Source: Streptomyces reniochalinae
GTDB lineage: Bacteria; Actinomycetota; Actinomycetes; Streptomycetales; Streptomycetaceae
Length of the DNA stretch: 64,000 bases
Assembly: GCF_003323735.1 (NCBI RefSeq)
Contig: NZ_QOIM01000052.1
Span: 1 to 64,000, forward strand
Direction of reading: 5' to 3'
The translations under genes were made by a program, and so were the position numbers. Shown in pieces: positions 16,050-24,506 of the stretch (position 1 is the stretch's first letter; each line of letters starts with the position of its first letter). The notes below the pieces were generated by a model that saw nothing but the letters and a program-made list of their open reading frames with translations, ran no database searches and was not told the origin of the DNA.

Positions 16050-17029
16050 CGGCCCAGCTCCTTCAGTACCGTGTCGACCCGCTCGTCCTCGCTCTTGAGG
16101 AAGCGGCCGTACTTCTCACCGGGCAGCCAGGCGTCGTCCCAGCCGTTGGTGCGCAGCGACTCCTTCCACTCCTTCGAGTGGCGCAGCGCGCGCACGAGGC
16201 GGATCAGCTTGTCGCGCTGCGTCTCGGACAGGCCGGGCGGCGCCATCAAGCCGCGCCAGTTGGTGAACTCCACCTCCAGGCCCGACTCCTTGAGGGTGGG
16301 CGCGTCGAAGCCCCTGACCCGCTCGGGCCCGGTGACGGCGAGCAGCCGCAGTTCGCCCGACTCGATCTGGTCCCGGTACTCGCCGAGCCCCGAGACACCG
16401 AACTTGACCTTGCCGCCGAGGACAGAGGCCAGCAGCTCGCCGCCGCCGTCGAACGGCACGTAGTTCACGGATTTCGGTTCGATGCCGGCGGCGCGGGCCA
16501 TCAGCATCGGTGCCAGATGGTCGGGGCCGCCCGCGGAGGAGCCGCCGCCGACGGGGAGAGCGCCCGGTTTCTTCTTCCAGTCGGCCAGCAGCTGGTCGAA
16601 CGTCTTGTACTTGGAGTTCTTCGGGACGACCACGATGTCCGGCTCCTCCGTCAGCCGCGCGATCGGCGTCGCGTCGGCCAGCGTGGAGGGCGCGTGGTTG
16701 GTGTGGACGGCTCCGACGACGCCGAGGCCCATGGACATGGCCAGCTTGCCGTTGCCGCGTTCGTTCACCAGGCGGGACAGGCCCACGGTGCCGCCGGCGC
16801 CGGGCAGGTTGAACACCTCGATGTTGTGGTTGAGGCCGGCGTCCTCGGCGTTCTTGGCCGCCGTACGGGCGGTGATGTCGTAGCCGCCGCCGGGGGTGTT
16901 GGGCACCATGAAGCGCAGGCCGGGGATGTTCGTGCCGCCCGAGGTGCCGCTGCCGGTCGTGATCAGCGGCGGTACGAGGAGCACGACCACCGCGGCGGCC
17001 AGGGGGGAGAGCAGGGCGCGCGTGCGCAC
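16046..17029 (-). CDS. tctC: Tripartite tricarboxylate transporter substrate-binding protein TctC
   Basis: TctC is the extracytoplasmic solute receptor (Bug family) that delivers a carboxylate to TctA/B. From GTG 17029 it has 327 residues. An N-terminal signal sequence or anchor (RALLSPLAAAVVVLLVPPLI) precedes the Bug fold, with LRFMVPNTPGGGYDITART (~39-57), LPGAGGTVGLSRLV and VGGGSSAGGPDHLAPMLM as ligand-binding loops. There is no lipobox Cys, so it is probably anchored by the uncleaved helix or released. It is the first gene of the operon; the promoter should lie in 17030-17238, which contains no gene. Confidence 0.88.
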   Translation of the reverse strand: MRTRALLSPLAAAVVVLLVPPLITTGSGTSGGTNIPGLRFMVPNTPGGGYDITARTAAKNAEDAGLNHNIEVFNLPGAGGTVGLSRLVNERGNGKLAMSMGLGVVGAVHTNHAPSTLADATPIARLTEEPDIVVVPKNSKYKTFDQLLADWKKKPGALPVGGGSSAGGPDHLAPMLMARAAGIEPKSVNYVPFDGGGELLASVLGGKVKFGVSGLGEYRDQIESGELRLLAVTGPERVRGFDAPTLKESGLEVEFTNWRGLMAPPGLSETQRDKLIRLVRALRHSKEWKESLRTNGWDDAWLPGEKYGRFLKSEDERVDTVLKELGR

Positions 17030-17238
17030 GCGGAGACACCGCCTTTCCGGGGCAGTCCGCAGGGACGGGGGTGACCCGCCGCCGGCCCGGTGCTGAGGGG
17101 GACGTCCGGACCGACGGCGGCGGGGGAAGCCCACATGCTGCCCGCCCGGCACGGCGGTGTCTGCCCTTCGGCGGCAAGAAAAGTATTGGTCGTTGTGGTC
17201 GTTGTGGTCGCGACCCCGGGATGTACGCGGCTGCCCTG

Positions 17239-17619
17239 TTACGGGGCGACTTGTTCGCCTGGCAGGCCGACGTGTTCGCCGCGGCAGGCGTCGTCCACCG
17301 AGGCGTAGGCGGGCAGCCGGTGCTCCAGTTCCAACTGGCGCAGCAGCCTGCCGACCGGCGCGTGCTCGCACACCAGCACGAGCGAGCCGTCCCGGGACAG
17401 CGCCCTTCCGCGGGCCCGCATCAGGACGCGGACCACGGAGCAGTCCAGGAACGTCACCTTCCGCATGTCCAGCACGACGCGGGGCGGCCCCGGGGGCGCG
17501 AACGCCCGCACCAGGTCGGTCTCCAGCTCGGGCAGCGTGGCGATGTCCAGCTCGCCCCTCGCGCGTACGATCCGGAACCGGGCGGGCTCCGGGGCGTCGG
17601 GGCGGGGGACGGCGACCAT
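17239..17619 (-). CDS. STAS-domain anti-sigma factor antagonist-like protein
   Basis: A 126-residue soluble protein of the SpoIIAA/RsbV type. The core reads FRIVRARGELDIATLPELET (~15-34), then PPRVVLDMRKVTFLDCSVVRVLMRA (~44-68). The phosphorylated residue usually follows the FLD motif; here that position is DCSVVR, so a Ser at ~60 is available. Such proteins release sigma factors by binding anti-sigma kinases. No cognate kinase or sigma gene adjoins it, and it is encoded on the same strand as the tct operon but about 200 bases upstream of it. Confidence 0.8.
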   Translation of the reverse strand: MVAVPRPDAPEPARFRIVRARGELDIATLPELETDLVRAFAPPGPPRVVLDMRKVTFLDCSVVRVLMRARGRALSRDGSLVLVCEHAPVGRLLRQLELEHRLPAYASVDDACRGEHVGLPGEQVAP

Positions 17620-17878
17620 GAATGACCCCTTCCGCTGCGGATGGCACGGTGGTGCGGCACGACGGCGATTTCCTCGGCGATTCCCTCGTTCGGCCGGGGT
17701 CCGGGGCCGAACGAGTGCACTCTAGGCACGCCTCGTGAGGGTTGGGGCGTGAGTGCGGATATCGAACCCTTCAGTGCCTTGATCTCACTCTTCCGAGTGA
17801 CATGGGGGGCCGGTGGTTTTCCCGGGTCCTCCCGCGCCACGCGCATGTCCCGCGCGCGGAAGGGGCAGTGCATGAGGG

Positions 17879-18394
17879 ATGCGACAGGACGGGCGGGAAC
17901 AGGCGCGGGACGCGCGAGAGGCCGAGGCGCTGGCCGCACACTTCGGGCTGGAGCCGCTGCCACGCGAAGGCGGCCGGTTCCGCCGGCTGTGGGCGGGGCC
18001 GCAACGGAGCGACGGGCGGCCCGAGGGATCGGCGATCGTGATGCTGCTGACCGCCGCGCGGGACGACTACTGCGCGCTGCACCGGCTGCCGGACGACGAG
18101 ATCTGGCACCACTACCTCGGCGACCCCCTCGAACTGCTCCTCCTCGCCCCCGACGGCACGGCGCGGACCCCCGTGCTCGGCCCCGACGTCCTCGGCGCCG
18201 GACACCACGTCCAGCTCACCGTGGCGGCCGGGACGTGGATGGGCGCCCGGGTCGCGACGGGCGGCGCCTGGAGCCTCTTCGGCTGCACCATGGCGCCCGG
18301 CTACACCGACGCGGGATACGAACACGGGGACGCGGAAGCGCTCGCCCTGCGGTACCCGGCACACGCCGGGGCCATCCGGAGGCTGGGCCGGTGA
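17879..18394 (+). CDS. Cupin-fold protein, DUF985 family
   Basis: A 171-residue soluble protein whose core matches DUF985 cupins: SAIVMLLTAARDDYCALHRL, DEIWHHYLGDPLELLLL and GAGHHVQLTVAAGTWMGARV, ending with FGCTMAPGYTDAGYEHGDAEAL. The HH pair and distal His/Glu could bind a metal, but no enzymatic activity is established for the family. It overlaps the following SDR gene by four bases (GTGA), so the two are translationally coupled and may act on the same metabolite. The start at ATG 17879 is the best available, although its ribosome site (ggaagggg) is somewhat far upstream. Confidence 0.75.
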   Translation: MRQDGREQARDAREAEALAAHFGLEPLPREGGRFRRLWAGPQRSDGRPEGSAIVMLLTAARDDYCALHRLPDDEIWHHYLGDPLELLLLAPDGTARTPVLGPDVLGAGHHVQLTVAAGTWMGARVATGGAWSLFGCTMAPGYTDAGYEHGDAEALALRYPAHAGAIRRLGR

Positions 18395-19158
18395 CGCGGC
18401 GAGACGGTCCGCGGACCGTTTTGGTGACCGGTGCCTCCGGGGGCGTCGGGCGCGGGATCGCGCAGCGCTTCGCCGCCGCGGGCGCGGCCGTCGCCGTCCA
18501 CTACCGCGGTGACGAGGCAGGTGCCCGCAGGACGGTGGCGTCCATCGAGGCGGCGGGCGGCGCCGCGCTCCCCGTCCACGGAGACCTGTCCACCGAGGCG
18601 GGCTGCCGCGCGGTCGTCGGGCGGGCGGCGGAGTGGCGGCGGGACGCGGGTCTCGGCGCCGTCGTCAACAACGCCGGCACCCAGCCGGTCACCCACCTGT
18701 GCGGGATGTCCGAGCGCGAGTGGCGCGCGGTGCTCGATGCGAACCTGCTCAGCGTCTTCGGCTGCACCCAGGCCGCCGCACCGCTGCTGGCGGACGCCGG
18801 CGGTGGCTCCATCACCCACATCGCCTCCATCGAGGCGGCCCAGCCCGCGCCGGGCCACGCCCACTACGCCGCCTCCAAGGCCGCGATCGTCGCCCACGCG
18901 CGGGCCGCGGCCCAGGAGTACGGCCCGCTCGGGGTGCGGGTGAACACCGTCTCGCCCGGCCTGGTGTGGCGCGAGGGCATCGAGGAGCAGTGGCCCGAAG
19001 GGGTGCGCAGGTGGCGCGAGGCGGCACCGGACGGGCGCCTCGGTACGGCCGAGGAGGTGGGCGACGCCTGCGTGTTCCTCGCCTCGCGGGCCGCCCGCTG
19101 GGTCAACGGGCACGATCTCGTGCTGGACGGCGGAGTGACCGCGCGCCCCTCCTGGTGA
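18391..19158 (+). CDS. Short-chain dehydrogenase/reductase
   Basis: A 255-residue classical SDR that reduces or oxidises a carbonyl/alcohol with NAD(P)(H). The cofactor motif TGASGGVG is at ~13-20, NNAG at ~91-94, and the catalytic Ser, Tyr-x-x-x-Lys triad at SIEAA and HYAASKAA (~145-163). The C-terminal end GHDLVLDGGVTARPSW is typical. GTG 18391 overlaps the stop of the DUF985 gene, which fixes the start and indicates coupling. The substrate is unknown. The 97 bases to the next gene contain nothing recognised. Confidence 0.88.
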   Translation: MTRRDGPRTVLVTGASGGVGRGIAQRFAAAGAAVAVHYRGDEAGARRTVASIEAAGGAALPVHGDLSTEAGCRAVVGRAAEWRRDAGLGAVVNNAGTQPVTHLCGMSEREWRAVLDANLLSVFGCTQAAAPLLADAGGGSITHIASIEAAQPAPGHAHYAASKAAIVAHARAAAQEYGPLGVRVNTVSPGLVWREGIEEQWPEGVRRWREAAPDGRLGTAEEVGDACVFLASRAARWVNGHDLVLDGGVTARPSW

Positions 19159-19255
19159 GCGGACCGGCTTCCCGCGGGCCGGCGACCGCTCGCGGGGGCT
19201 CCCCGCTGGTGTCGCCCTCGGCGATCGGCTGCGCGGGAGGCCCCGAGTGGATGGC

Positions 19256-20878
19256 TCACCAGCCCGTCATCAGTACGTGGTTGACGAGCAGGGCCACGGC
19301 CGCCTGTGCGGCGAGCCACCAGCGGGCGCCCGCCCGCGGCAGGAGCGCCGCGGCGGGCAGCAGCCAGGTGAGGAAGGGCAGCCAGATGCGCTCCGTCTCG
19401 GCCTTGCTCATGCCGGACAGGTCGGCGACGGCGACGGTGAGCGCGGCGGCCAGCACGAGCGCGACGAGCCGGCTCCGGCTGTCGGACCCTTGACGGGCGT
19501 CGGCTCGCTCCCGCACGTCGCTTCGGTTCTGGTCCCCGGGCCGGCCGGGTCGCCGTGCCCGCAGGTGGCCGGTCGCTTCCCGCGCCGCGGTGGTCCCACG
19601 CGCCAGCGCGCGTCGTACGCCCGCGAGCGTGGCGGGTCCGGCGACGGTGGCCGCGCACGCCAGGTTCCCCCACACCCAGTAGCTGTAGGGGCGGATGCCC
19701 GCCGCGCCCTGGTAGTAGCGCTCGGTCAACAGGTGGTAGCCCTCCCACCAGTTGAAACCGGCCAGGGTGAACGCGGCGGCGACCGCGGCCGCCCCGGCCA
19801 GCACGTGGGGCACCGGGCGCAGAGTGCGCGCCAGCGCGAGGACGGTGAGGCCGAGCAGGGCGCACAGGGCGAGCCCGTAGGACAGGTAGCACAGGAGGCC
19901 GAAGAGGAGCCCGGAGCCCAGGGCGGCGGCCCGGGGCGCGCGGACCGCGCGGGTGGCCGCCAGCGCGAGCAGGGCGAGTGCCCACGCGGCGACGGCGGTG
20001 AAGTAGCCGTCCGCCGACACGCCGACCCACACTGCGGTGGGGGCCGCCACCAGGAACGGGGCCGCCCCGCGGGCGTGTTCCTCGTCCGTCAGCGCGCGCA
20101 GGGCCACCAGGAGGGCCGCCGCGGCTGACGCCCCGGCGGTGATGACGAAGGCCGACGCCCAGGGGCCGCCTCCCAGGCCCAGGCGGTCCAGCCCGACGAA
20201 GGTGAGGACGGCCCCGGGCGGGTGGCCCGCGACGTGCGGTACCCAGTTGTCGGAAGAGTGCAGCAGGATGTGGTCGGTGAACGTGCGCAGGGCCGCGCCC
20301 ACGTCGTCGAAGCGGTCGATCTCCTGGAGGTACTCGTAGGCGGAGGTGAGCTGGTTCTCCACCCCTCTGTGCCAGCCGTCCACCAGGGCGAGCGACCAGA
20401 TCCACGCCATGGACGCGCCCCAGGCCGCCGGGGGCAGCCACCGCCACGGCAGCCGAGTCGCAACCGTCCGCCCGTACACCACGACGGCCGCGGCGATCAG
20501 CAGGGCGAAGGGCGTGCCCGGGCCGACGTGGGGTTCGAGTTCGGCGTAGAAGGGCGGCCAGTGCACCCGTAGGGTGCCGTGCTCGCGCTCGATGGCCGAG
20601 CCGACGACGACGGCAGCGGACACCAGCGCCACGGCGGCCAGTACGGCCAGCAGGTCGGACACCGGGCCGCGCCGCGCGTCGCGCCTGCCCGAGACCGCGC
20701 GCGGTCCGCGTCCGCCGGCGGCCGACCGGTCGGCGGCCGGGTCCGCGGCAGTGCCCGGCTCCGAGGAACCAGGCGGTTCCTGGGGCGTGTCCGCGTGTCC
20801 TTCGCGCTGGCGGGGTGCGCGGCCGTCCGGCCGGTGGCCGGGGCCGTGGGGGCGTGCGGGGGAGGGTTCTGGTGCCAC
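19256..20878 (-). CDS. Large polytopic membrane protein, possible GT-C-type glycosyltransferase
   Basis: A 540-residue protein. The first ~70 residues are disordered and charged, and about 10-12 membrane segments follow. A large loop after the first helices carries conserved-looking features (WPPFYAELEPHVGPGTPF, WIWSLALVDGW, and DNWVPHVAGHPPGAVLTFVG). Acidic first-loop residues and a HPPG motif resemble GT-C enzymes that use polyprenyl-phosphate sugars, but no family is certain. A second cytoplasmic loop (~425-470) is Arg-rich. It is divergent from the oxidoreductase gene at 20991 and belongs to a neighbourhood of sugar-handling genes, which supports an envelope glycan role. The start is uncertain because the N-terminus is low-complexity. 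Confidence 0.6.
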   Translation of the reverse strand: MAPEPSPARPHGPGHRPDGRAPRQREGHADTPQEPPGSSEPGTAADPAADRSAAGGRGPRAVSGRRDARRGPVSDLLAVLAAVALVSAAVVVGSAIEREHGTLRVHWPPFYAELEPHVGPGTPFALLIAAAVVVYGRTVATRLPWRWLPPAAWGASMAWIWSLALVDGWHRGVENQLTSAYEYLQEIDRFDDVGAALRTFTDHILLHSSDNWVPHVAGHPPGAVLTFVGLDRLGLGGGPWASAFVITAGASAAAALLVALRALTDEEHARGAAPFLVAAPTAVWVGVSADGYFTAVAAWALALLALAATRAVRAPRAAALGSGLLFGLLCYLSYGLALCALLGLTVLALARTLRPVPHVLAGAAAVAAAFTLAGFNWWEGYHLLTERYYQGAAGIRPYSYWVWGNLACAATVAGPATLAGVRRALARGTTAAREATGHLRARRPGRPGDQNRSDVRERADARQGSDSRSRLVALVLAAALTVAVADLSGMSKAETERIWLPFLTWLLPAAALLPRAGARWWLAAQAAVALLVNHVLMTGW

Positions 20879-20990
20879 AGGTGCACGTTAGGCCGCCCGG
20901 GGGTGCATGCGGGTCATCGGGCGAGGACGTCAGCGTTTCGTCATGCCTTCTGCGCCCCCACGGGGCCGCACCGGCGCATACGGTCGCTCC

Positions 20991-22367
20991 ATGGGTGATC
21001 ACAGCGCCGCTGCCGGCCCACCGCCGGACGAGCGCCCTCCTTCGCGCGGGTCCTCGCCGCCGAGTGGAGGCCGCACGGCACCGCGGCTCCCCTCGGACGC
21101 CGGGTTCTGGCGCAGCCCGCTGCGCGGCCCGTGGTTCACCGCGCTGCTGGGCGTCGTCCTGCTGGTGGGCATCACCGTGGTGTTCGTCACAGGGCTGCTC
21201 TCCTACGCCGCCTACAACCCGGATCTGGCCCCCGCCAACGACCAGACGCCCGAGCGGGGTCTGCTCGGCTTCTACCTGTTCGCCTGGCCCACCGATCCGC
21301 ACTGGCTCTACCGGCTCACCCAGGGCCTGCACGTCACGGTCGGTGTGGTGCTGGTGCCGGTGCTGCTGGCGAAGCTGTGGTCGGTCGTCCCGAAACTGTT
21401 CACCCTGCCGCCGGCCCGGTCGGCCGCGCACGCGCTGGAGCGGGTCTCGTTGCTGCTGCTCGTCGGCGGTGTGCTGTTCGAGTTCGTGACCGGGCTGCTG
21501 AACGTCCAGCTCGACTACCTCTTCCCCGGCTCGTTCTACCCGCTGCACTTCTACGGGGCCTGGGTGTTCGCGTCCGCTTTCGTGGTGCACGTCGCCCTGC
21601 GGCTGCCCACGGCCGTACGGGTGCTGCGGGCGGGAGCACCGGACGACCTGGCCTCCGGACGCGGGAAGCGTTCCGCGGCCGGAGCGCGGGAGCCCGACAG
21701 GGAGACCGGACTGGTCGCCCCCGAGCCCGCCGCTCCCACCCTCTCGCGGCGCGGTGCGCTCGGCGTGGTGGGCGGCGGCTCCGTGCTGCTGCTGGGGGTG
21801 ACGGTCGGCCAGAACGTCGACGGTCCCCTCCGCCGTACGGCCCTCCTGGCGCCGCACGGCGGTACGGATCCCGGAAGCGGGGCCAACGCCTTCCAGATCA
21901 ACAAGACGGCGGGCGCGGTCGGTGTCACCGCACAGGAGACCGGCGACGGCTGGCGGCTGACCGTCGAGGGCGCGGACGGGCGCCGACGGCGGCTCACGCG
22001 CGCCCAGTTGCTCGCCATGCCGCAGCACACCGCGGCCCTGCCCATCGCCTGCGTGGAGGGCTGGTCCACCTCCGACCAGCACTGGAGCGGCGTACGCCTG
22101 CGCGACCTCGCTCAGCTGGCCGGGTTCGACCCGAGAGAGGGACTCCCCGGCGTATTCGTCTCCTCCCTGCAACGCTCCGGGGCGTTCCGGCAGGCCGCCC
22201 TGCGCGACAACCAGGTGCGTGATCCGCGCTCCCTGCTGGCGCTCCGCGTGGGCGGTGAGGACCTCTCGCTGGACCACGGCTATCCGGCCCGTGTCATCGT
22301 TCCGGCCGCCCCGGGCGTGCACAACACCAAGTGGGTCTCCCAGCTGTCGTTCGGAGCCAACCGATGA
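20991..22367 (+). CDS. Membrane-anchored molybdopterin-dependent oxidoreductase (sulfite-oxidase family)
   Basis: A 458-residue fusion. After a Pro-rich start come about four or five membrane helices (~43-210) resembling a b-type cytochrome, with His in LHVTVGVVLVPVLLAKLW and HFYGAWVFASAFVVHVALRL as possible haem ligands. Another hydrophobic helix follows (GALGVVGGGSVLLLGVTVG, ~255), then a sulfite-oxidase-like Moco domain (~285-455). The Cys in IACVEGWSTSDQHWSG is the expected molybdenum ligand and LDHGYPARVIVPAAPG is the conserved end. The substrate is unknown. ATG 20991 (MGDHSAAAGPPP) was chosen over an upstream Met. Its stop overlaps the next start (ATGA), which indicates co-translation. 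Confidence 0.82.
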   Translation: MGDHSAAAGPPPDERPPSRGSSPPSGGRTAPRLPSDAGFWRSPLRGPWFTALLGVVLLVGITVVFVTGLLSYAAYNPDLAPANDQTPERGLLGFYLFAWPTDPHWLYRLTQGLHVTVGVVLVPVLLAKLWSVVPKLFTLPPARSAAHALERVSLLLLVGGVLFEFVTGLLNVQLDYLFPGSFYPLHFYGAWVFASAFVVHVALRLPTAVRVLRAGAPDDLASGRGKRSAAGAREPDRETGLVAPEPAAPTLSRRGALGVVGGGSVLLLGVTVGQNVDGPLRRTALLAPHGGTDPGSGANAFQINKTAGAVGVTAQETGDGWRLTVEGADGRRRRLTRAQLLAMPQHTAALPIACVEGWSTSDQHWSGVRLRDLAQLAGFDPREGLPGVFVSSLQRSGAFRQAALRDNQVRDPRSLLALRVGGEDLSLDHGYPARVIVPAAPGVHNTKWVSQLSFGANR

Positions 22368-23053
22368 GCCAACCGCCGAGCGAACCGCCGAGCGGGTCCG
22401 AGGGCGAACCGGCCGACGGCAGGCCACCGACCGGCGGTCCGCCGGGACCGGTGGACGGCACCTCGTCCGCCGGCGTCACCCCCTCAACCGGTGACGACTC
22501 GGAAAGGGGTCAGGGGCGACGCCGCGGTGGACCGTCGGGGCCCGCCGCCGGAGGACGCATGGAGGCAGGGCCCGCGCAGGGCGCGGGACGGCCGCGCCGC
22601 CGCCTCGGCAGCCCGCTCCAGATCGTCCTCCTGTCGGCGTCGTTCGTGCTCGCCGGCTACGCGGGGACACGGCTGCCGACCGACGACTGGCTGGGCGTCG
22701 CCGTCTGGTTCGTCGGCGCGGCGCTGCTGCACGACCTGGTACTGCTGCCGCTGTACTCGCTCGCCGACCGGCTGCCCCGGCTCGCCGGCCGGTACGTCAA
22801 CCACCTGCGCGTCCCGGCCCTGTTCTCCCTGCTGCTGCTCCTGGTGTGGCTGCCACTGATCTGGGGACCACCCGACCGGTACGCGAAGACCACCGGACGG
22901 CCGGAGGGCACCACCGACTACGCACTGCACTGGCTGTGGCTCACTGTCGGGCTCTTCGCCGCCTCCGCACTGTGGCTGGCCGTGCGGACCGCCGGCGGGG
23001 CGGTTCGAGAGCGCCGCAGAGCGAGGAACGACCGTCCGCCGGACTCCCACTGA
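22364..23053 (+). CDS. Membrane protein coupled to the molybdopterin oxidoreductase
   Basis: A 229-residue protein. The first ~85 residues are disordered (Pro/Gly/Ser), then four membrane segments follow: PLQIVLLSASFVLAGYAG, VAVWFVGAALLHDLVLLPLY, VPALFSLLLLLVWLPLIWG and LWLTVGLFAASALWLAV. No family is recognised with confidence. ATG 22364 overlaps the oxidoreductase stop, so the two are made together and it may be a partner subunit. The last 136 bases overlap the 3' end of the convergent methyltransferase gene. Confidence 0.7.
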   Translation: MSQPPSEPPSGSEGEPADGRPPTGGPPGPVDGTSSAGVTPSTGDDSERGQGRRRGGPSGPAAGGRMEAGPAQGAGRPRRRLGSPLQIVLLSASFVLAGYAGTRLPTDDWLGVAVWFVGAALLHDLVLLPLYSLADRLPRLAGRYVNHLRVPALFSLLLLLVWLPLIWGPPDRYAKTTGRPEGTTDYALHWLWLTVGLFAASALWLAVRTAGGAVRERRRARNDRPPDSH

Positions 23054-23763
23054 GCCGCCCGGGACCACCCGGCGTGCGCGGCGTACCGCAGGAGCGCCCG
23101 CGCGCCCACCCGCGCCCAGGGGAAGGGCTGGCCGACAGGCTCGCCGGCGCCCCTCCCGTCGTCGATGCGGACCTCCACCCGCTCGTCCACGTCCACGGGA
23201 GCGGCCTCGGCCAGCAGCAGCCCCCCGGGGGCGAGCAGTTCGCCGCACCGGTCCAGCAGCGCGCCGGGACGGCCACCGATGCCGATGTTGCCGTCCAGCA
23301 GCAGGACGCTGCCCCAGCGGCCCTCCCCGGGGAGGGCCTCGAAGACCGAACGGCACAGCGCGGTCGCGCCCAGGCCGACGGTCCGGGTGACCGCCTCCTG
23401 ACTGACGTCGATACCCAGCGCCCTGCTGCCCAGCCCGGCCAGCGCCGCCACCAGCCGCCCCGGACCGCAGCCGACGTCCAGCACGGAGCCCTCGCAGAGC
23501 CGCAGCACCGACAGGTCGGCGGCGTCCGCGCTCGCACACCAGCGCTCGACGTCCAAAGGGAGCAGCCAGCCGTCGGTCCGCCGCAGGAACAGCGGCCCGT
23601 GTCCGCTGCGCAGCGCGTCGGTGTAGGGATCCGCGCTCCAGCAGGGGCGGGGGCCACACGGGGCGGCGGAGCCCGCAGCGCCCGGCGCGGGTCCTGACGG
23701 CTGGTCGGGCGCGGCCGGCTGGTGCGGCGGTGCGGCCTGGTGGATGGTCGTGGGCGCCGTCAT
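22918..23763 (-). CDS. SAM-dependent class I methyltransferase
   Basis: A 281-residue cytoplasmic protein with the SAM-binding motif VLDVGCGPGRLVAALA (~110-125), the second acidic residue in ALGIDVSQEAV (~134) and motif IV-like SVLLLDGNIGIGG. The pre-domain segment LFLRRTDGWLLPLDVERWCA recurs in homologues placed near glycosyltransferases in Streptomyces. ATG 23763 overlaps the upstream DUF2064 stop. The final ~45 residues lie antisense to the end of the convergent membrane-protein gene. The methyl acceptor is unknown; a sugar or lipid-linked intermediate would fit the neighbours. Confidence 0.85.
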   Translation of the reverse strand: MTAPTTIHQAAPPHQPAAPDQPSGPAPGAAGSAAPCGPRPCWSADPYTDALRSGHGPLFLRRTDGWLLPLDVERWCASADAADLSVLRLCEGSVLDVGCGPGRLVAALAGLGSRALGIDVSQEAVTRTVGLGATALCRSVFEALPGEGRWGSVLLLDGNIGIGGRPGALLDRCGELLAPGGLLLAEAAPVDVDERVEVRIDDGRGAGEPVGQPFPWARVGARALLRYAAHAGWSRAAQWESGGRSFLALRRSRTAPPAVRTASHSAEAAKSPTVSHSQCSA

Positions 23764-24506
23764 CGGGTGGCCGTTCCGGGGGAGGGGGCGGTTTCCTGGG
23801 GCCCCGCGGACGGCGGCGCCTCCTGGGCGGCCGCCTGCCGGGGGACGAGAGGGCCGAGCCGGGCGACGGCGGCGGCGAAGCGCCCCTCGGGGGCCTGAGC
23901 CGCCACCCGCACGGCGTCGTCCGCCGTGTCCACGTCGCGCAGCGACGGAAGGTGACGGACCCGCAGGCCCGCGTCCGTCAGCCGGCCGAGCTGCGCCTGT
24001 CCGGTCCCCGGGGTGGACATGGGGACGCCCCGCAGGAGCGCGGGCTGTGGACGGGCCAGGCCCAGTGCCCAGAACCCGCCGTCGGCCGCTGGTCCGAACC
24101 ACGCGTCGCACTCGTGCCAGCCGCCGGGCTCCAGAACGGGCGCCAGCAGCGCGGGCGTCAGCTGGGGGGTGTCCATGCCGACCAGCAACGCGGGCCCCTC
24201 GCCCGCGCCGTCGAACGCGGCGGCCAGCCGCTCGTCCAGCCCGCCCGCGCCCTGAGGCACGACGTCGAAGCCGGACGGCAGCCACTGGCCGGGCCGCCCG
24301 GACAGGACGAGAACGCGGCGCCTGGCGGGCATCGCCGCGACGGCCGTCAACGTGTCGTGCAGCGCGGCCTCCGCGAGCCCGGCCGCCTGCTGCGGGGTGC
24401 ACGGCGGACACAGACGTGTCTTGACGCGTCCCGGCACCGGCTCCTTGGCGATGACGAGCAGCGTGGTGTCCCCCTCGCGGGACGGCTGCGCGTGCGAGCT
24501 GCTCAT
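23760..24506 (-). CDS. DUF2064/TIGR04282-type nucleotide-sugar-transferase-like protein
   Basis: A 248-residue Rossmann-like protein of the group annotated as DUF2064 or arsenosugar-type glycosyltransferase. Key blocks are LLVIAKEPVPGRVKTRLCPPCTPQQAA (~15-41), GPALLVGMDTPQLTPALL (~128-145) and DAWFGPAADGGFWALGLARPQ (~165-185), which resemble nucleotidyltransferase active-site loops. It overlaps both neighbours by four bases and sits in the middle of a three-gene translationally coupled operon with the GT2 enzyme and the methyltransferase. Glycosyl or nucleotidyl transfer is inferred from the family. Confidence 0.82.
   Translation of the reverse strand: MSSSHAQPSREGDTTLLVIAKEPVPGRVKTRLCPPCTPQQAAGLAEAALHDTLTAVAAMPARRRVLVLSGRPGQWLPSGFDVVPQGAGGLDERLAAAFDGAGEGPALLVGMDTPQLTPALLAPVLEPGGWHECDAWFGPAADGGFWALGLARPQPALLRGVPMSTPGTGQAQLGRLTDAGLRVRHLPSLRDVDTADDAVRVAAQAPEGRFAAAVARLGPLVPRQAAAQEAPPSAGPQETAPSPGTATR

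Noticed and set aside
14604..16463. 619-codon plus-strand frame over the tct operon
   Set aside because: Antisense shadow of tctA/tctB/tctC; no recognisable domain and a repetitive Gly/Asp/Gln composition.
18864..22427. 1187-codon open frame on the minus strand
   Set aside because: It covers several well-supported genes on both strands, is extremely Arg/Gly/Ala-rich and has no domain; it is an artefact of high GC third positions.
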